Assembly: GCA_017410325.1 (NCBI GenBank)
Contig: JAFQRA010000021.1
Location: 124,001 to 188,000, forward strand
DNA: 64,000 nt
Direction: 5' to 3'
Source of the DNA: Clostridia bacterium
Lineage (GTDB): Bacteria; Bacillota; Clostridia; Oscillospirales; Acutalibacteraceae
The notes under the pieces are model-generated. The model did no database searches, was not told the origin of the DNA, and saw nothing but the letters and a program-made list of their open reading frames with translations. Position numbers and translations under genes: made by a program. The stretch's first letter is position 1; every line of letters begins with the position of its first letter. Of this stretch, positions 32,431 through 40,898 are shown piece after piece.

Positions 32431-33693
32431 ATGATAAAAAGGATTACGGCTTTTCTGCTTGTGTTTGCTCTTACTTTTTCTTCCCTTGCAATAAATTCCT
32501 TTGCCGCCGAGGACACGAAAACGGATTATCCGTACATATTCGTTCACGGTATGGGCGGCTGGGCACCCGGCAATGAGTTTTACGACCTTTCGCCTTACTG
32601 GGGCGGCGGCCTTTGGCTGAGTGATACCGACCTTATCAAAATCCTCAACGAAAAGGGGATAGAGGCGTATGCGCCTGCCGTCGGTCCTCTGAGCAGTGCG
32701 TGGGACAGGGCGTGTGAGCTCTACGCTCAGCTTACGGGCACGGTTGTCGATTACGGCGAGGCACACTCAAAGGCGCACGGTCACGACCGATACGGCTTTA
32801 GCTACGAGGGTAATGCGGTTATGGGCGAGCCGTGGAATATGAAGGACAAAATAAACCTCGTCGGCCATTCCTTCGGCGGCGAAACGGTAAGGCTCTTTAC
32901 CTCGCTTATGGCTTTCGGCTGTGAGGAGGAAATTGCCGCAACGGGCGAAAATACAAGCGAGCTTTTCAAGGGCGGTCACGAGGCTGTGCACGCCTGCATA
33001 ACCCTTTCAAGTCCCCACAACGGCTCTCAGGTTGCAAACTACCTCGTTGACCCGCAGTTCACAATGCTTCTGCTTGCAACGGCAATCAATGCCATCGGCG
33101 GTATCTTCGGCAACAATTTCCTCGTTTTCTCCTTCCAGCTAAGCCAGTTCGGCTTAACTCCCGCACAGGATGAGTTTCGTGCTTTACCCGATTTTAAAGG
33201 TATATATAATTTTTATAAATACAACGATAACTGCGGCTACGATATGACCCTGCGCGGTGCAAAAGAGCTTAACGAAAAAATCAAGCTTGACCCCAACGCA
33301 TATTATTATTCCTATACGACAGCCGCAACAAAGGAAGGGCTTTTCGGTCTGCAGTATCCCATAAGCTCACTCAACCCGATTTTCTATATCTCGGGTGCAA
33401 TGCTCGCCCTTACAACTGGTATGACGATTGACGGCATTAAAATCGAGGGTGACTGGGCAGTGAACGACGGAATAGTTCCGCTTGCCTCGGCACTCTATCC
33501 GGAAACGGATGCCGCAACAGCCCGCGATTACGAGGAGGCACTTTCCGCAGGAGAAAAAATCGAAACCGGCAGATGGTACTACCTCGACACTATGTACGGT
33601 ACGGACCACTTTGATTTCTGCGGAACGAAGGACTACCCCACGACCTTTGAGGACTTCTACTTCGGTATGATAGAAACCGCAAACAGCAGATAA
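32431..33693 (+). CDS. Secreted lipase, bacterial family I.5/I.6-like
   Basis: 420 residues. Signal peptide about 1-25 (SFA). The alpha/beta-hydrolase opens with YIFVHGMGGW (oxyanion strand). The nucleophile is Ser147 in VGHSFGG; candidate partners are Asp346 (NDGIVPL) and His393 (GTDHFDF). The block WDRACELYAQLTGTVVDYGE is characteristic of staphylococcal/Geobacillus-type lipases that carry a zinc site. Product: extracellular triacylglycerol or phospholipid hydrolysis. AAAGGAG precedes the ATG. It shares long blocks with the HTH-TM-lipase at 37564, so the two are paralogues. Confidence 0.88.
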   Translation: MIKRITAFLLVFALTFSSLAINSFAAEDTKTDYPYIFVHGMGGWAPGNEFYDLSPYWGGGLWLSDTDLIKILNEKGIEAYAPAVGPLSSAWDRACELYAQLTGTVVDYGEAHSKAHGHDRYGFSYEGNAVMGEPWNMKDKINLVGHSFGGETVRLFTSLMAFGCEEEIAATGENTSELFKGGHEAVHACITLSSPHNGSQVANYLVDPQFTMLLLATAINAIGGIFGNNFLVFSFQLSQFGLTPAQDEFRALPDFKGIYNFYKYNDNCGYDMTLRGAKELNEKIKLDPNAYYYSYTTAATKEGLFGLQYPISSLNPIFYISGAMLALTTGMTIDGIKIEGDWAVNDGIVPLASALYPETDAATARDYEEALSAGEKIETGRWYYLDTMYGTDHFDFCGTKDYPTTFEDFYFGMIETANSR

Positions 33694-33706
33694 AGATTCA
33701 TAAATT

Positions 33707-33752
33707 TTAAGGCTTACACAGTTTTTATGACCGTGTAAGCCTTAATCCTTTT
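33707..33752. terminator. Bidirectional terminator between convergent genes
   Basis: Perfect 13-bp stem TTAAGGCTTACAC (33707-33719) with GTGTAAGCCTTAA (33733-33745), T-rich on both strands. Confidence 0.9.
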
Positions 33753-34976
33753 TTACTCAACCGGTGTCATTGTTACCTGCTCTTTTTCGTATTGAGACGG
33801 GTATTTGTCCTGGTAATAGTTTTCTTTGATTATTTCAAATTCTCCGTCGGGGCTGTAGTTGATTACCGTACAGCCTCTCTGGATACCCTCTTTTGAAATT
33901 CCTATGTAGGCCAGGTAGTCAATGCTCATACTGTAGCTCATAGTAACGCCCTTATATTCGAGCATAAAATTGTTTTTGTGGTCGTGTCCTACAAAAACAG
34001 CCTTGGTTGAGTTCTTTTCGAGAATAGCCTCAAACATTCTGTCGTCACCGACACCGCAGTAAACCATATTTTCTTCGTCTTCGCCGGCATCACCGCTGAT
34101 GAATTTTACGTTTTCGGTGTCAGATTTGCCGTTGTTGTAATACTCAAACCACGCATCCTTGTGTTCCGTAAGCGGAATGTGCATATAAAGGCTTGACGTA
34201 AAGGGCTTGCCGCCGTTCTGTACGGTCAGGTTTTCAATGGCTTCCTCGTACCACGCAACCTGATTGTCGTGGAAGTTGTCGTACTTCCAGAAAAGACCGA
34301 ACGGGTCGGAGGGAAGATACGAGTGGCTGTCCATAATGAACAGTGCCTGAGTCAGCTCACCCTTTGTATTTTTGATGTTTATTACGTAGTTGCCGTATCC
34401 GTCAACGTCCTCGGGGCCGGGCTGATAAAGGCAGTATTTGAAGCCGCTGTTTGCGTAGAAATCGGAAATCTTTTCACGGTTAAAGTAGCTGTAGCTTTCC
34501 GTGTCGTGGTTGCCGAAGCACACCGTCCAGTAAACGCCGAGCTTTTCCATCAGCGCCGCAAAGGTTTTGGCACCGGTGAGATTGTTAAACGTGCCTGCCT
34601 GGAACGGTACGGGGTAGGCAATGTCACCCGTAGCGATTACGAGGTCGGGCTTTTCCGCCTTAATCATTGCAGCAACGGCGTTGAGCGCCATTTCGTCCTT
34701 CTTTGCGGACATCCATCCGCCGCCGATATGAACGTCGGTAATCTGTACTACCTTGAAATTTTCGTCTGTGGTAAAGGTGTAGTATCCGTTTGCATCCTTT
34801 TCGGGTACGAGCTGATTTTCAATCTCAACCGTTTCAAAGGTGTTTGCAAGCTTGATGATTTTGTCGGATAAGCTTAAGTTTACAGCTAATGTTACAACCG
34901 TTATTAAAACAATGACTGCGGCAATACAGCCAAGGATTTTTTTAGCCTTGCCTTTGCCGTTTTTATTATTTTTCAT
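33753..34976 (-). CDS. Membrane-anchored metallophosphoesterase
   Basis: 407 residues. A basic N-terminus is followed by one transmembrane helix (about 14-33); the catalytic domain is outside. Calcineurin-like metal motifs in order: VQITDVHIGG (about 78), IATGDIAYP (about 111), CFGNHDTES (about 152), LYMHIPLTEH (about 261) and VFVGHDHKN (about 330). The general acid/base His sits in GNHDTE. It resembles purple acid phosphatase-like/3',5'-cyclic phosphodiesterase-like surface enzymes; the substrate is unknown. Last gene of a minus-strand operon after GH13 and a histidine phosphatase, before a shared terminator. Confidence 0.85.
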   Translation of the reverse strand: MKNNKNGKGKAKKILGCIAAVIVLITVVTLAVNLSLSDKIIKLANTFETVEIENQLVPEKDANGYYTFTTDENFKVVQITDVHIGGGWMSAKKDEMALNAVAAMIKAEKPDLVIATGDIAYPVPFQAGTFNNLTGAKTFAALMEKLGVYWTVCFGNHDTESYSYFNREKISDFYANSGFKYCLYQPGPEDVDGYGNYVINIKNTKGELTQALFIMDSHSYLPSDPFGLFWKYDNFHDNQVAWYEEAIENLTVQNGGKPFTSSLYMHIPLTEHKDAWFEYYNNGKSDTENVKFISGDAGEDEENMVYCGVGDDRMFEAILEKNSTKAVFVGHDHKNNFMLEYKGVTMSYSMSIDYLAYIGISKEGIQRGCTVINYSPDGEFEIIKENYYQDKYPSQYEKEQVTMTPVE

Positions 34977-35002
34977 ATTCCCATATTTCCCCTAAATTAT
35001 TT

Positions 35003-35662
35003 TTAGTTAAGGTGCCGTGTGTTGTTTGCCGTGCGCAGCAGCGGCTTTCTGCCGTCCTTGCGCAGGACTATGCAGGTGGCTGAGCAGTTGTCAACCTCCC
35101 AGTTAAAGGTTTCGTCATTACCGATTCCCAGACTTTCCCTTATCAGATACCCGAAATACGAGCCGTGCGAAACCACGATTACCGTTTCGCCGCTGCTGTA
35201 ATTGCTTTTTATGTAATCAATACACCGCTTTGCTCTTGCGGTAAGCATTTCGGGGCTCTCGTTTTCGGGCAGAAGAAGTGTTCCGCCCGTGGGAGTAGGC
35301 TCTTCGGTGCAGGGTATGCTGAGCGGAAAATCCCTTTCCAGCATTTCTCGCTCACAGCCTGCTATACGGGTGTCTATCTCCATAAGGTCGGGCAGCAGCT
35401 CAATCCTCATCCCGAGCTTTTGTGCCGTGGGGTAAACGGTTTGCACCGTTCTTGTAAGGGGGCTTGCGTAAATGTGCGCAATTTCTCCCTTTTCAAAGCA
35501 GTCGGACAGCTTCTTGGCCTGCTCAAGTCCGTTTTCCGTCAGCGGCGGGTCATCGGGGTGAAAGCCTTCGGGCGTCGCGAGCCCTACGTTTCCGTAGGAC
35601 TCGCAGTGCCTTATAAATACTATCTGTGTCTTGTAATCGTCGCGTTCGCGTAAGCCAAGCAT
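35003..35662 (-). CDS. Histidine phosphatase (phosphoglycerate-mutase-like)
   Basis: 219 residues. The catalytic RHG-type motif is FIRHCESYGN near residue 17, with Cys in the usual Gly place (RHC is a known variant). SPLTRTVQT comes next, then the second catalytic His in VSHGSYFGY near residue 166. Cytoplasmic, substrate unknown; sugar phosphates are plausible given the GH13 partner. Its ATG follows the GH13 stop by one base with no ribosome site of its own, so it depends on translational coupling. Confidence 0.86.
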   Translation of the reverse strand: MLGLRERDDYKTQIVFIRHCESYGNVGLATPEGFHPDDPPLTENGLEQAKKLSDCFEKGEIAHIYASPLTRTVQTVYPTAQKLGMRIELLPDLMEIDTRIAGCEREMLERDFPLSIPCTEEPTPTGGTLLLPENESPEMLTARAKRCIDYIKSNYSSGETVIVVSHGSYFGYLIRESLGIGNDETFNWEVDNCSATCIVLRKDGRKPLLRTANNTRHLN

Positions 35663-35663
35663 A

Positions 35664-37328
35664 TCAGTCGAAAAGATAAACTCTGGTTTCGTAGGGACGA
35701 GTCGTGAAGCTGTTTGCAGAAGAGGGGTTATCCTTGTAGTTGCAAAGGATAGCCTTGCCCTTTGTCAGGTCGAAGCCTGCGGGAGCGGTAAAGTTGACAC
35801 TCTTCTCGGAAAACGAGCAGATTACGAGAAGCTTCTTGCCCTGATAGCTTCTGGAGTATACGTAAAGCTCCTTGCTGTTTTCGTTGTATTCCTTGTAGTC
35901 GCCCTTGGCAATAATCGGGTTTTCCTTGCGGAACTTGATAAGAGCCTTATAGTGGTTGAATATTGAATCGGGGTTTTCCATTTCGGCCTTGGCGTTTATG
36001 CCGTCTTTATAGTTGGGGTTGACGGGCATCCACGGTGTACCCGTTGTGAAGCCTGCGTTTTCGCTGTCGTCCCACTGAACGGGTGTGCGTGCGTTGCCGC
36101 GGCTGACCTTCTTGAGTCTTTCGTTTGCCTTTTCGTCGGACATACCGAGCATCTTGAGGGTCTTGCCGTTGTTGATTGCAAAAACGTCCATATAGTCCTC
36201 AACCTTGGGCAGGTGAATGTTTACCATACCGATTTCCTGGCCCTGATAAATGAAGGGCGTGCCGCACTGAAGCAGGTAGGAGTTGGCAATGGATTTACCG
36301 CTTTCGGTTCTGTACTTCTCACTGCCGTAACGGGAAATAATTCTCGGATGGTCGTGGTTTTCCATATAGAGTGCGTTCCAAGCCTTGTCCTTAAGACCGT
36401 ACTGCCATCTTGAAAAAGCCTTCTTGAGCTTTTTGAGGTTGAAGGGCATAGCCATAAACTCGGTGAACAGGCAGTCTGCTTCCATATGCTGGAAGTGGAA
36501 CATCATATCAAGCTCCATATCGGGGCCTTCTTTAATGTATTTGAGTGCTTTGTTGGGTGTCATCATCGGTGCTTCGCCGACAACGAAGCAATCGTACTCG
36601 TTGAGCACCTCACGGAATTCCTTGAGGTATTCGTGGATGTGCGGACCGTCAGCGTAGTGCTCCATACCGCAGGCCTGGGGAATGGGGAAGCCGTTGGGAA
36701 GACCCTCACGCTTTGAAACGAAGGTAATAACGTCCTCGCGGAAGCCGTCAACGCCCATATCGAGCCAGAAGCGCATAATGTCCTTGACTTCCTGTCTTAC
36801 GGCAGGGTTATCCATATTCAGGTCAGGCTGCTTCTTGGAGAAAAGGTGCAGGTAGTACTGACCGTTTTCGGGGCAGTATTCCCAAGCCTTGCCCTCGAAA
36901 AGTGAGGACCAGTTGTTGGGCAGCTTGCCCTTTTTGCCGTCACGCCAGATGTAGTAATCGTGGTATTTGCTGTTCTTGTCAATACCCTGCTTGAACCACT
37001 CGTGCTCGTCGGAGGAGTGGTTTACGACAAGGTCCATAATAACCTTCATACCGCGCTTGTGAGCCTCGTCAAGCAGCTTTTTGAAAAGCTCGTTGTCGCC
37101 GTATTCGGGGGATATGTTTCTGTAGTCGGAAATGTCGTAGCCGTAGTCGGCGTTGGGTGAACAGTAAAGCGGTGAGAACCAGATGCAGGTAACGCCAAGC
37201 TCCTTGAGGTAGTCGAGCTTGGAAAGCACGCCTTCGAGGTCGCCTATGCCGTCACCGTTGCCGTCACAGAAGGAACGGGGCCAGATCTGGTAGCAAACGG
37301 CGTCCTTGTACCATTGAGTTTTTTCCAT
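35664..37328 (-). CDS. GH13 alpha-glucosidase (oligo-1,6-glucosidase type)
   Basis: 554 residues, no signal peptide, cytoplasmic. GH13_31-like wording: VCYQIWPRSFCDGNGDGIGD, DYGYDISDY and VVNHSSDEH. The nucleophile is Asp199 in DGFREDVI (commonly FRMDV), the acid/base Glu252 in VVGEAP, and transition-state Asp326 in MENHDHPR. It releases glucose from the non-reducing end of isomalto- or malto-oligosaccharides. AAGGAG precedes the ATG. It heads the GH13 - histidine phosphatase - metallophosphoesterase operon. Confidence 0.9.
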   Translation of the reverse strand: MEKTQWYKDAVCYQIWPRSFCDGNGDGIGDLEGVLSKLDYLKELGVTCIWFSPLYCSPNADYGYDISDYRNISPEYGDNELFKKLLDEAHKRGMKVIMDLVVNHSSDEHEWFKQGIDKNSKYHDYYIWRDGKKGKLPNNWSSLFEGKAWEYCPENGQYYLHLFSKKQPDLNMDNPAVRQEVKDIMRFWLDMGVDGFREDVITFVSKREGLPNGFPIPQACGMEHYADGPHIHEYLKEFREVLNEYDCFVVGEAPMMTPNKALKYIKEGPDMELDMMFHFQHMEADCLFTEFMAMPFNLKKLKKAFSRWQYGLKDKAWNALYMENHDHPRIISRYGSEKYRTESGKSIANSYLLQCGTPFIYQGQEIGMVNIHLPKVEDYMDVFAINNGKTLKMLGMSDEKANERLKKVSRGNARTPVQWDDSENAGFTTGTPWMPVNPNYKDGINAKAEMENPDSIFNHYKALIKFRKENPIIAKGDYKEYNENSKELYVYSRSYQGKKLLVICSFSEKSVNFTAPAGFDLTKGKAILCNYKDNPSSANSFTTRPYETRVYLFD

Positions 37329-37371
37329 AATTTAACACTCCTTAAAAAGAAGAATATTTTGTTTAAATAAA

Positions 37372-37400
37372 ATTATATCAAAGAAATCTGAACTTAACAA
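37372..37400 (-). promoter_or_regulatory. Promoter of the GH13 operon
   Basis: Minus strand TTGTTA (37400-37395), 17 bases, TATAAT (37377-37372). Confidence 0.7.
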
Positions 37401-37563
37401 TACCGAAACCGAAAAAAATACCAAATGTAAAGCGGACTTTACATAAAAAATTCTATATATTTTTCGGAAAATTGTAAATTCCAACTCGACTTGCTGGACT
37501 TTTTTACCCGATTGCTATACAATGAAACCACATAATGAAACTTGATTGTACAGAGGTGCAGTA

Positions 37564-39219
37564 ATGAATTTAGGAGAAAGAATATTGGAGCTGCGTAAAA
37601 AGAGCGGTCTTTCACAGGAGGAGCTTGCCGAAAAACTGGGCGTGTCACGCCAGTCTGTTTCAAAATGGGAAACCGGCAACGTAATGCCCGATATTGACAA
37701 GGCCGTTGCAATGTGCGAGCTTTTCGGCGTAACAACGGATTATCTTCTCAAGGGCAGAACAGACCACGCAAGTGCAGTATATAACGATGTTCTGGAGGAA
37801 GAGATTATAGGCAGCATTGACTCGGAAGAGGCTGAGGCTCCTGCCGAAATACACGAAGATTCAACGAATCCGGCCGATGTAAACCCGCCTTTACATAACA
37901 AAGAGCAGGACGAAAAGGCTGAAAAAGAAGAAAAAGAAGAAAAGCCTGCCTACCTTAAAGCAATAGCAGGCGTGCTTGCGGTTATTCTGCTGTTTGCAAT
38001 TATTCTGCCTATTCCGCTGGGCGGATACAAAAGACTGTGGGCAAAATTCACTGAGCCTCCCGTTGCTTATCCCTACGTGCTCGTTCACGGTATGGGCGGC
38101 TGGGGCGAGGGTGCAGGCATCAACAGCCTCTCACCCTATTGGGGCTCTGTTACCGGCAGCCTTTCAACGTACCTGCGCTCGATGGATATTGAGGTAGCGG
38201 AGGCCAACGTCGGCCCGTTTTCAAGTGCCTGGGACAGAGCGTGCGAGCTTTATGCACAGCTGACGGGCACCCGTGTTGACTACGGCGAGGCACACTCCAA
38301 AATCCACGGCCATGAGCGTTACGGAAAAACCTATGCAACAAAGCTCGTTGAAGGCTGGGGTACGGAAACTCAAGGCGGTCAGCTTCAGAAAATCAATCTC
38401 ATCGGCCACTCTTTCGGCGGCAATACAATCCGTCTTCTTACAAGCCTGCTCGAATACGGCAGCCCCGAAGAACAGCAGGCTAGCGGTGACGAGGTTTCCG
38501 AGCTTTTCACGGGCGGCAAGGGCGAATACATCAACAGTGTGACGACTCTTTGCTCACCGCATAACGGCTCAACGCTTTACTACGTTGTGGACAGATACAA
38601 CCTTATTCAGACCGCACTCGGCGTGCTGTATGCCGCAGGCGGCGTGACGGATGTGATTGAAGGCGGCCTTGTCGATTTCAATCTTGACCATTTCGGTATT
38701 CAGTCGGGTACAAGCCAAACGCTTGAACTTATCAATCAGAAATTCAGCACAGGCACGGATAACGCGTTTTACGATTTGTCTCCCGACGGTGCCGCCGAAC
38801 TCAACAAAACAATCAAAACGGTTGACAGTGTCTATTATTTTTCTTACGCCTATTGTACAACCGAAAAATCTCTTATAACAAACCATCAGCTTCCGAAAAA
38901 ATCCACACTTCTCGTGCTTATGCCCGTTGCAACGCTTATCGGCAGATATACGAACACAAGCGACTCTGCAACAATTAAAATCGACGAAAGCTGGCTTCCG
39001 AATGACGGCCTTGTGAACGTAGTTTCCGCACAGTGTCCGAGCGATGAAGAGATGTTCAGCTATACTGCCGACACTGAAATTGAGCGCGGCAGATGGTATG
39101 TGTTCCCGACACTTGAAGGCGACCACGGCACGGTAATCGGTATGAACGGCAACGTGCAGAAAACCCACAGCTTCTATACCGACCATATAGCTTTAGTTGA
39201 TGCTTTACCGAGAAACTGA
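37564..39219 (+). CDS. XRE helix-turn-helix - transmembrane - lipase fusion protein
   Basis: 551 residues from the ATG at 37564 (GAGGTG six bases upstream). Residues about 6-62 are an XRE HTH (GLSQEELAEKLGVSRQSVSK; FGVTTDYLLKG). Residues about 65-127 are an acidic then Glu/Lys-rich linker. One transmembrane helix lies at about 132-153. From about 168 to the end is a full lipase: YVLVHGMGGW, nucleophile Ser283 in IGHSFGG, candidate Asp481 (NDGLVNV) and His521 (GDHGTV). By charge the HTH is inside and the lipase outside. It shares WDRACELYAQLTGT and neighbouring blocks with the secreted lipase at 32431. No frameshift is seen, so the fusion looks genuine. A role as a one-component surface-lipid sensor is inference. 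Confidence 0.88.
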   Translation: MNLGERILELRKKSGLSQEELAEKLGVSRQSVSKWETGNVMPDIDKAVAMCELFGVTTDYLLKGRTDHASAVYNDVLEEEIIGSIDSEEAEAPAEIHEDSTNPADVNPPLHNKEQDEKAEKEEKEEKPAYLKAIAGVLAVILLFAIILPIPLGGYKRLWAKFTEPPVAYPYVLVHGMGGWGEGAGINSLSPYWGSVTGSLSTYLRSMDIEVAEANVGPFSSAWDRACELYAQLTGTRVDYGEAHSKIHGHERYGKTYATKLVEGWGTETQGGQLQKINLIGHSFGGNTIRLLTSLLEYGSPEEQQASGDEVSELFTGGKGEYINSVTTLCSPHNGSTLYYVVDRYNLIQTALGVLYAAGGVTDVIEGGLVDFNLDHFGIQSGTSQTLELINQKFSTGTDNAFYDLSPDGAAELNKTIKTVDSVYYFSYAYCTTEKSLITNHQLPKKSTLLVLMPVATLIGRYTNTSDSATIKIDESWLPNDGLVNVVSAQCPSDEEMFSYTADTEIERGRWYVFPTLEGDHGTVIGMNGNVQKTHSFYTDHIALVDALPRN

Positions 39220-39522
39220 AGCGTAAATATTAAAAAAAATGACCCGCGAGGCACCCTCCGTCAGGAAGGTGCCTCGGCCATACGGCGGACGGCCTTATTG
39301 ACCGATTCTGCCGAAAAAGTGCAATACGCAACCGGCGGTTGACAAAACTCCAACTGCGGTTGGTGGAATTTATTTAACCTTTTTGTTATCTTCGGAATAA
39401 AGGGCATAATTCAGAACTAAGCACTGATGTGACACTAAAAACCCGACTTTTCTCCGCACTGATTGTCGGGAATTCAATTTTGCCTTCTGTTAAAATAAGC
39501 ACACAGACAAGGAGGGATAACA
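39220..39522. other. Palindrome-rich gap between lipase fusion and AraC gene
   Basis: No gene. A 9-bp hairpin CGAGGCACC (39247-39255) with GGTGCCTCG (39268-39276) lacks a T run on the plus strand, but TTTTTTTT follows on the minus strand. Two related palindromes lie further on: CAACCGGCGGTTG (39329-39341) and CCAACTGCGGTTGG (39350-39363). The ribosome site AAGGAGGG for the AraC gene is just before 39523. Confidence 0.5.
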
Positions 39523-40434
39523 ATGGATTGGATTATCGGAATACAACGGGCTGTAGATTATATTGAAAATAATCTGACTGAAACGATTGATTATGAAGAA
39601 GCTGCAAAGCAGTGTTATTCTTCAAGCTATCATTTTCAGCGTGTGTTCAGTATTCTTTGCGGCTTTACTTTGGGCGAATATATCCGTAACCGCAGATTGA
39701 CGCTTGCCGGCAGAGAGCTTGCAACAACCAATGCAAAAGTAATTGACGTTGCTATGAAATACGGTTATGAAAGTCCCGACAGCTTTTCAAAAGCGTTTCA
39801 TAAGTTTCACGGAATATTACCGTCACAAGCCAAAAATAACGGCAGTAATCTGAAATCCTTTTCCCGTCTTGTACTGAAATTTTCTTTGGAAGGCGGTACA
39901 ACAATGAAATATCGTGTTGAAAACAAACCGGCACTTACGCTTATCGGCTACAAAAGGCGTTTTAACGGAACGCCGTACGATTCTTTAAGACAGCATCAGG
40001 AAGGAGATTTCTTTGCTTCAACAAGAGCGTATCAATGGATGCTTAAAGGAATGACCAACGACAAGCTTTCAGATTATTGCGTTCTTTCCGGTTTTGATGA
40101 TGACGGCTATGATTTTTACATTTCAGTCACTACGGATGATTATGAACGCAATAATTTATACAACAGCGAAGTAACGGGAATTGACTTTATGGAGAGATTC
40201 GGGTTTGAGGAAATCGTCATTCCCGAAAGGACCTATCTCATCTTTGAAACAGAAAAAACAAAAATGCCTATTCCCGAATATTTCGATATGCGTAAGCAGA
40301 TTTCGGCAGAGTGGTTGGCAAACGACGAATATCAGATAACTAACGCTCCCGAGCTTGCGGTTTATCATTGGGGAATTGTGGGCGGCTGTCCCGAACGAAC
40401 AATAGAAATATGGATTCCCATTGAGAAAAAATAA
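39523..40434 (+). CDS. AraC-family regulator with GyrI-like domain (paralogue of 30066)
   Basis: 303 residues. N-terminal HTH pair at about 1-105 (SYHFQRVFSILCGFTLGEYI; YGYESPDSFSKAFHKFHGI), then a GyrI-like effector domain (about 125-303) with PALTLIGYKRRF at its start and IEIWIPIEKK at its end. The first 110 residues are very close in wording to the regulator at 30066, while the effector domains diverge, so the two likely see different ligands but similar DNA. A strong ribosome site (AAGGAGGG) precedes the ATG. It follows the HTH-TM-lipase gene on the same strand. Confidence 0.9.
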   Translation: MDWIIGIQRAVDYIENNLTETIDYEEAAKQCYSSSYHFQRVFSILCGFTLGEYIRNRRLTLAGRELATTNAKVIDVAMKYGYESPDSFSKAFHKFHGILPSQAKNNGSNLKSFSRLVLKFSLEGGTTMKYRVENKPALTLIGYKRRFNGTPYDSLRQHQEGDFFASTRAYQWMLKGMTNDKLSDYCVLSGFDDDGYDFYISVTTDDYERNNLYNSEVTGIDFMERFGFEEIVIPERTYLIFETEKTKMPIPEYFDMRKQISAEWLANDEYQITNAPELAVYHWGIVGGCPERTIEIWIPIEKK

Positions 40435-40442
40435 AACAAAAT

Positions 40443-40477
40443 GCAAACAGGCGAGCCGCAACGGCTCGCCTGTTTGC
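40443..40477 (+). terminator. Large hairpin after the AraC gene
   Basis: Perfect 16-bp stem GCAAACAGGCGAGCCG (40443-40458) with CGGCTCGCCTGTTTGC (40462-40477), three-base loop. It is followed by AAAAGG and not a T run, so it may be an attenuator or mRNA-end stabiliser and not a classic terminator. Confidence 0.55.
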
Positions 40478-40492
40478 AAAAGGAAGGAGTAA

Positions 40493-40558
40493 ATGAAAAA
40501 GAAACAAAAAGAAGAAATCAAAAATAAAAAGAAAAAAAGAATATGTGGAATGGCTTGA
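40493..40558 (+). CDS. Possible 21-residue lysine-rich peptide
   Basis: The ATG has AGGAAGGAG three bases upstream, a strong if close ribosome site. The product is 21 residues, more than half Lys/Arg, ending in CGMA. It lies directly after a very stable hairpin. The frame is A-rich, so a chance ORF is quite possible. No family can be assigned to so short a sequence. Confidence 0.3.
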   Translation: MKKKQKEEIKNKKKKRICGMA

Positions 40559-40816
40559 TTGCCTTCCGTGGTTATATATTACAATACTTTTCGCCACAAT
40601 TTGATAATAAATGATGTCTTTTTTGTGAACAAATTGTAAACGATTTCTTGCAAAATTCTTTCAAAAATTATTTTTCCGTAATATTTGGAATATGTTGTGG
40701 ATTTTTTAACGACATTTTGTGCCTTGCCCCGACTTATACCACCATAAGTCGCATTTTTCACCGAAATCCACAAGGTTTTCCACAAAATGAGGGCTTTTTT
40801 GTGTGCAAATTAAGCC
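40559..40816. other. AT-rich intergenic region before the ffh operon
   Basis: No gene. It holds a small hairpin ACTTAT/ATAAGT near 40731-40748 and three TCCACA-type words near 40692, 40770 and 40779, similar to DnaA boxes. Spacing is irregular and dnaA/dnaN are absent, so no origin is claimed. Confidence 0.4.
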
Positions 40817-40845
40817 TTGACACGGAGCTTTTTATTTAGTATAAT
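40817..40845 (+). promoter_or_regulatory. Consensus promoter of the ylxM-ffh operon
   Basis: TTGACA (40817-40822), exactly 17 bases, TATAAT (40840-40845). Both hexamers are perfect. Confidence 0.9.
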
Positions 40846-40898
40846 GCTTGACTGTAAAGAATATTTGCTTTACAGATAATATCAAGGGGGATAACCTT

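Noticed and set aside
34269-34871. Open frame of 200 codons antisense to the metallophosphoesterase
   Set aside because: Shadow frame; the minus-strand gene has all five metal motifs.
37546-37700. The HTH-lipase fusion being two separate genes
   Set aside because: The frame is continuous with no stop, no second ribosome site before the transmembrane helix, and the linker composition is protein-like.
40559-40816. Cluster of TCCACA words as a replication origin
   Set aside because: The words are irregular, none is a perfect TTATCCACA, and dnaA, dnaN or parAB are not near.
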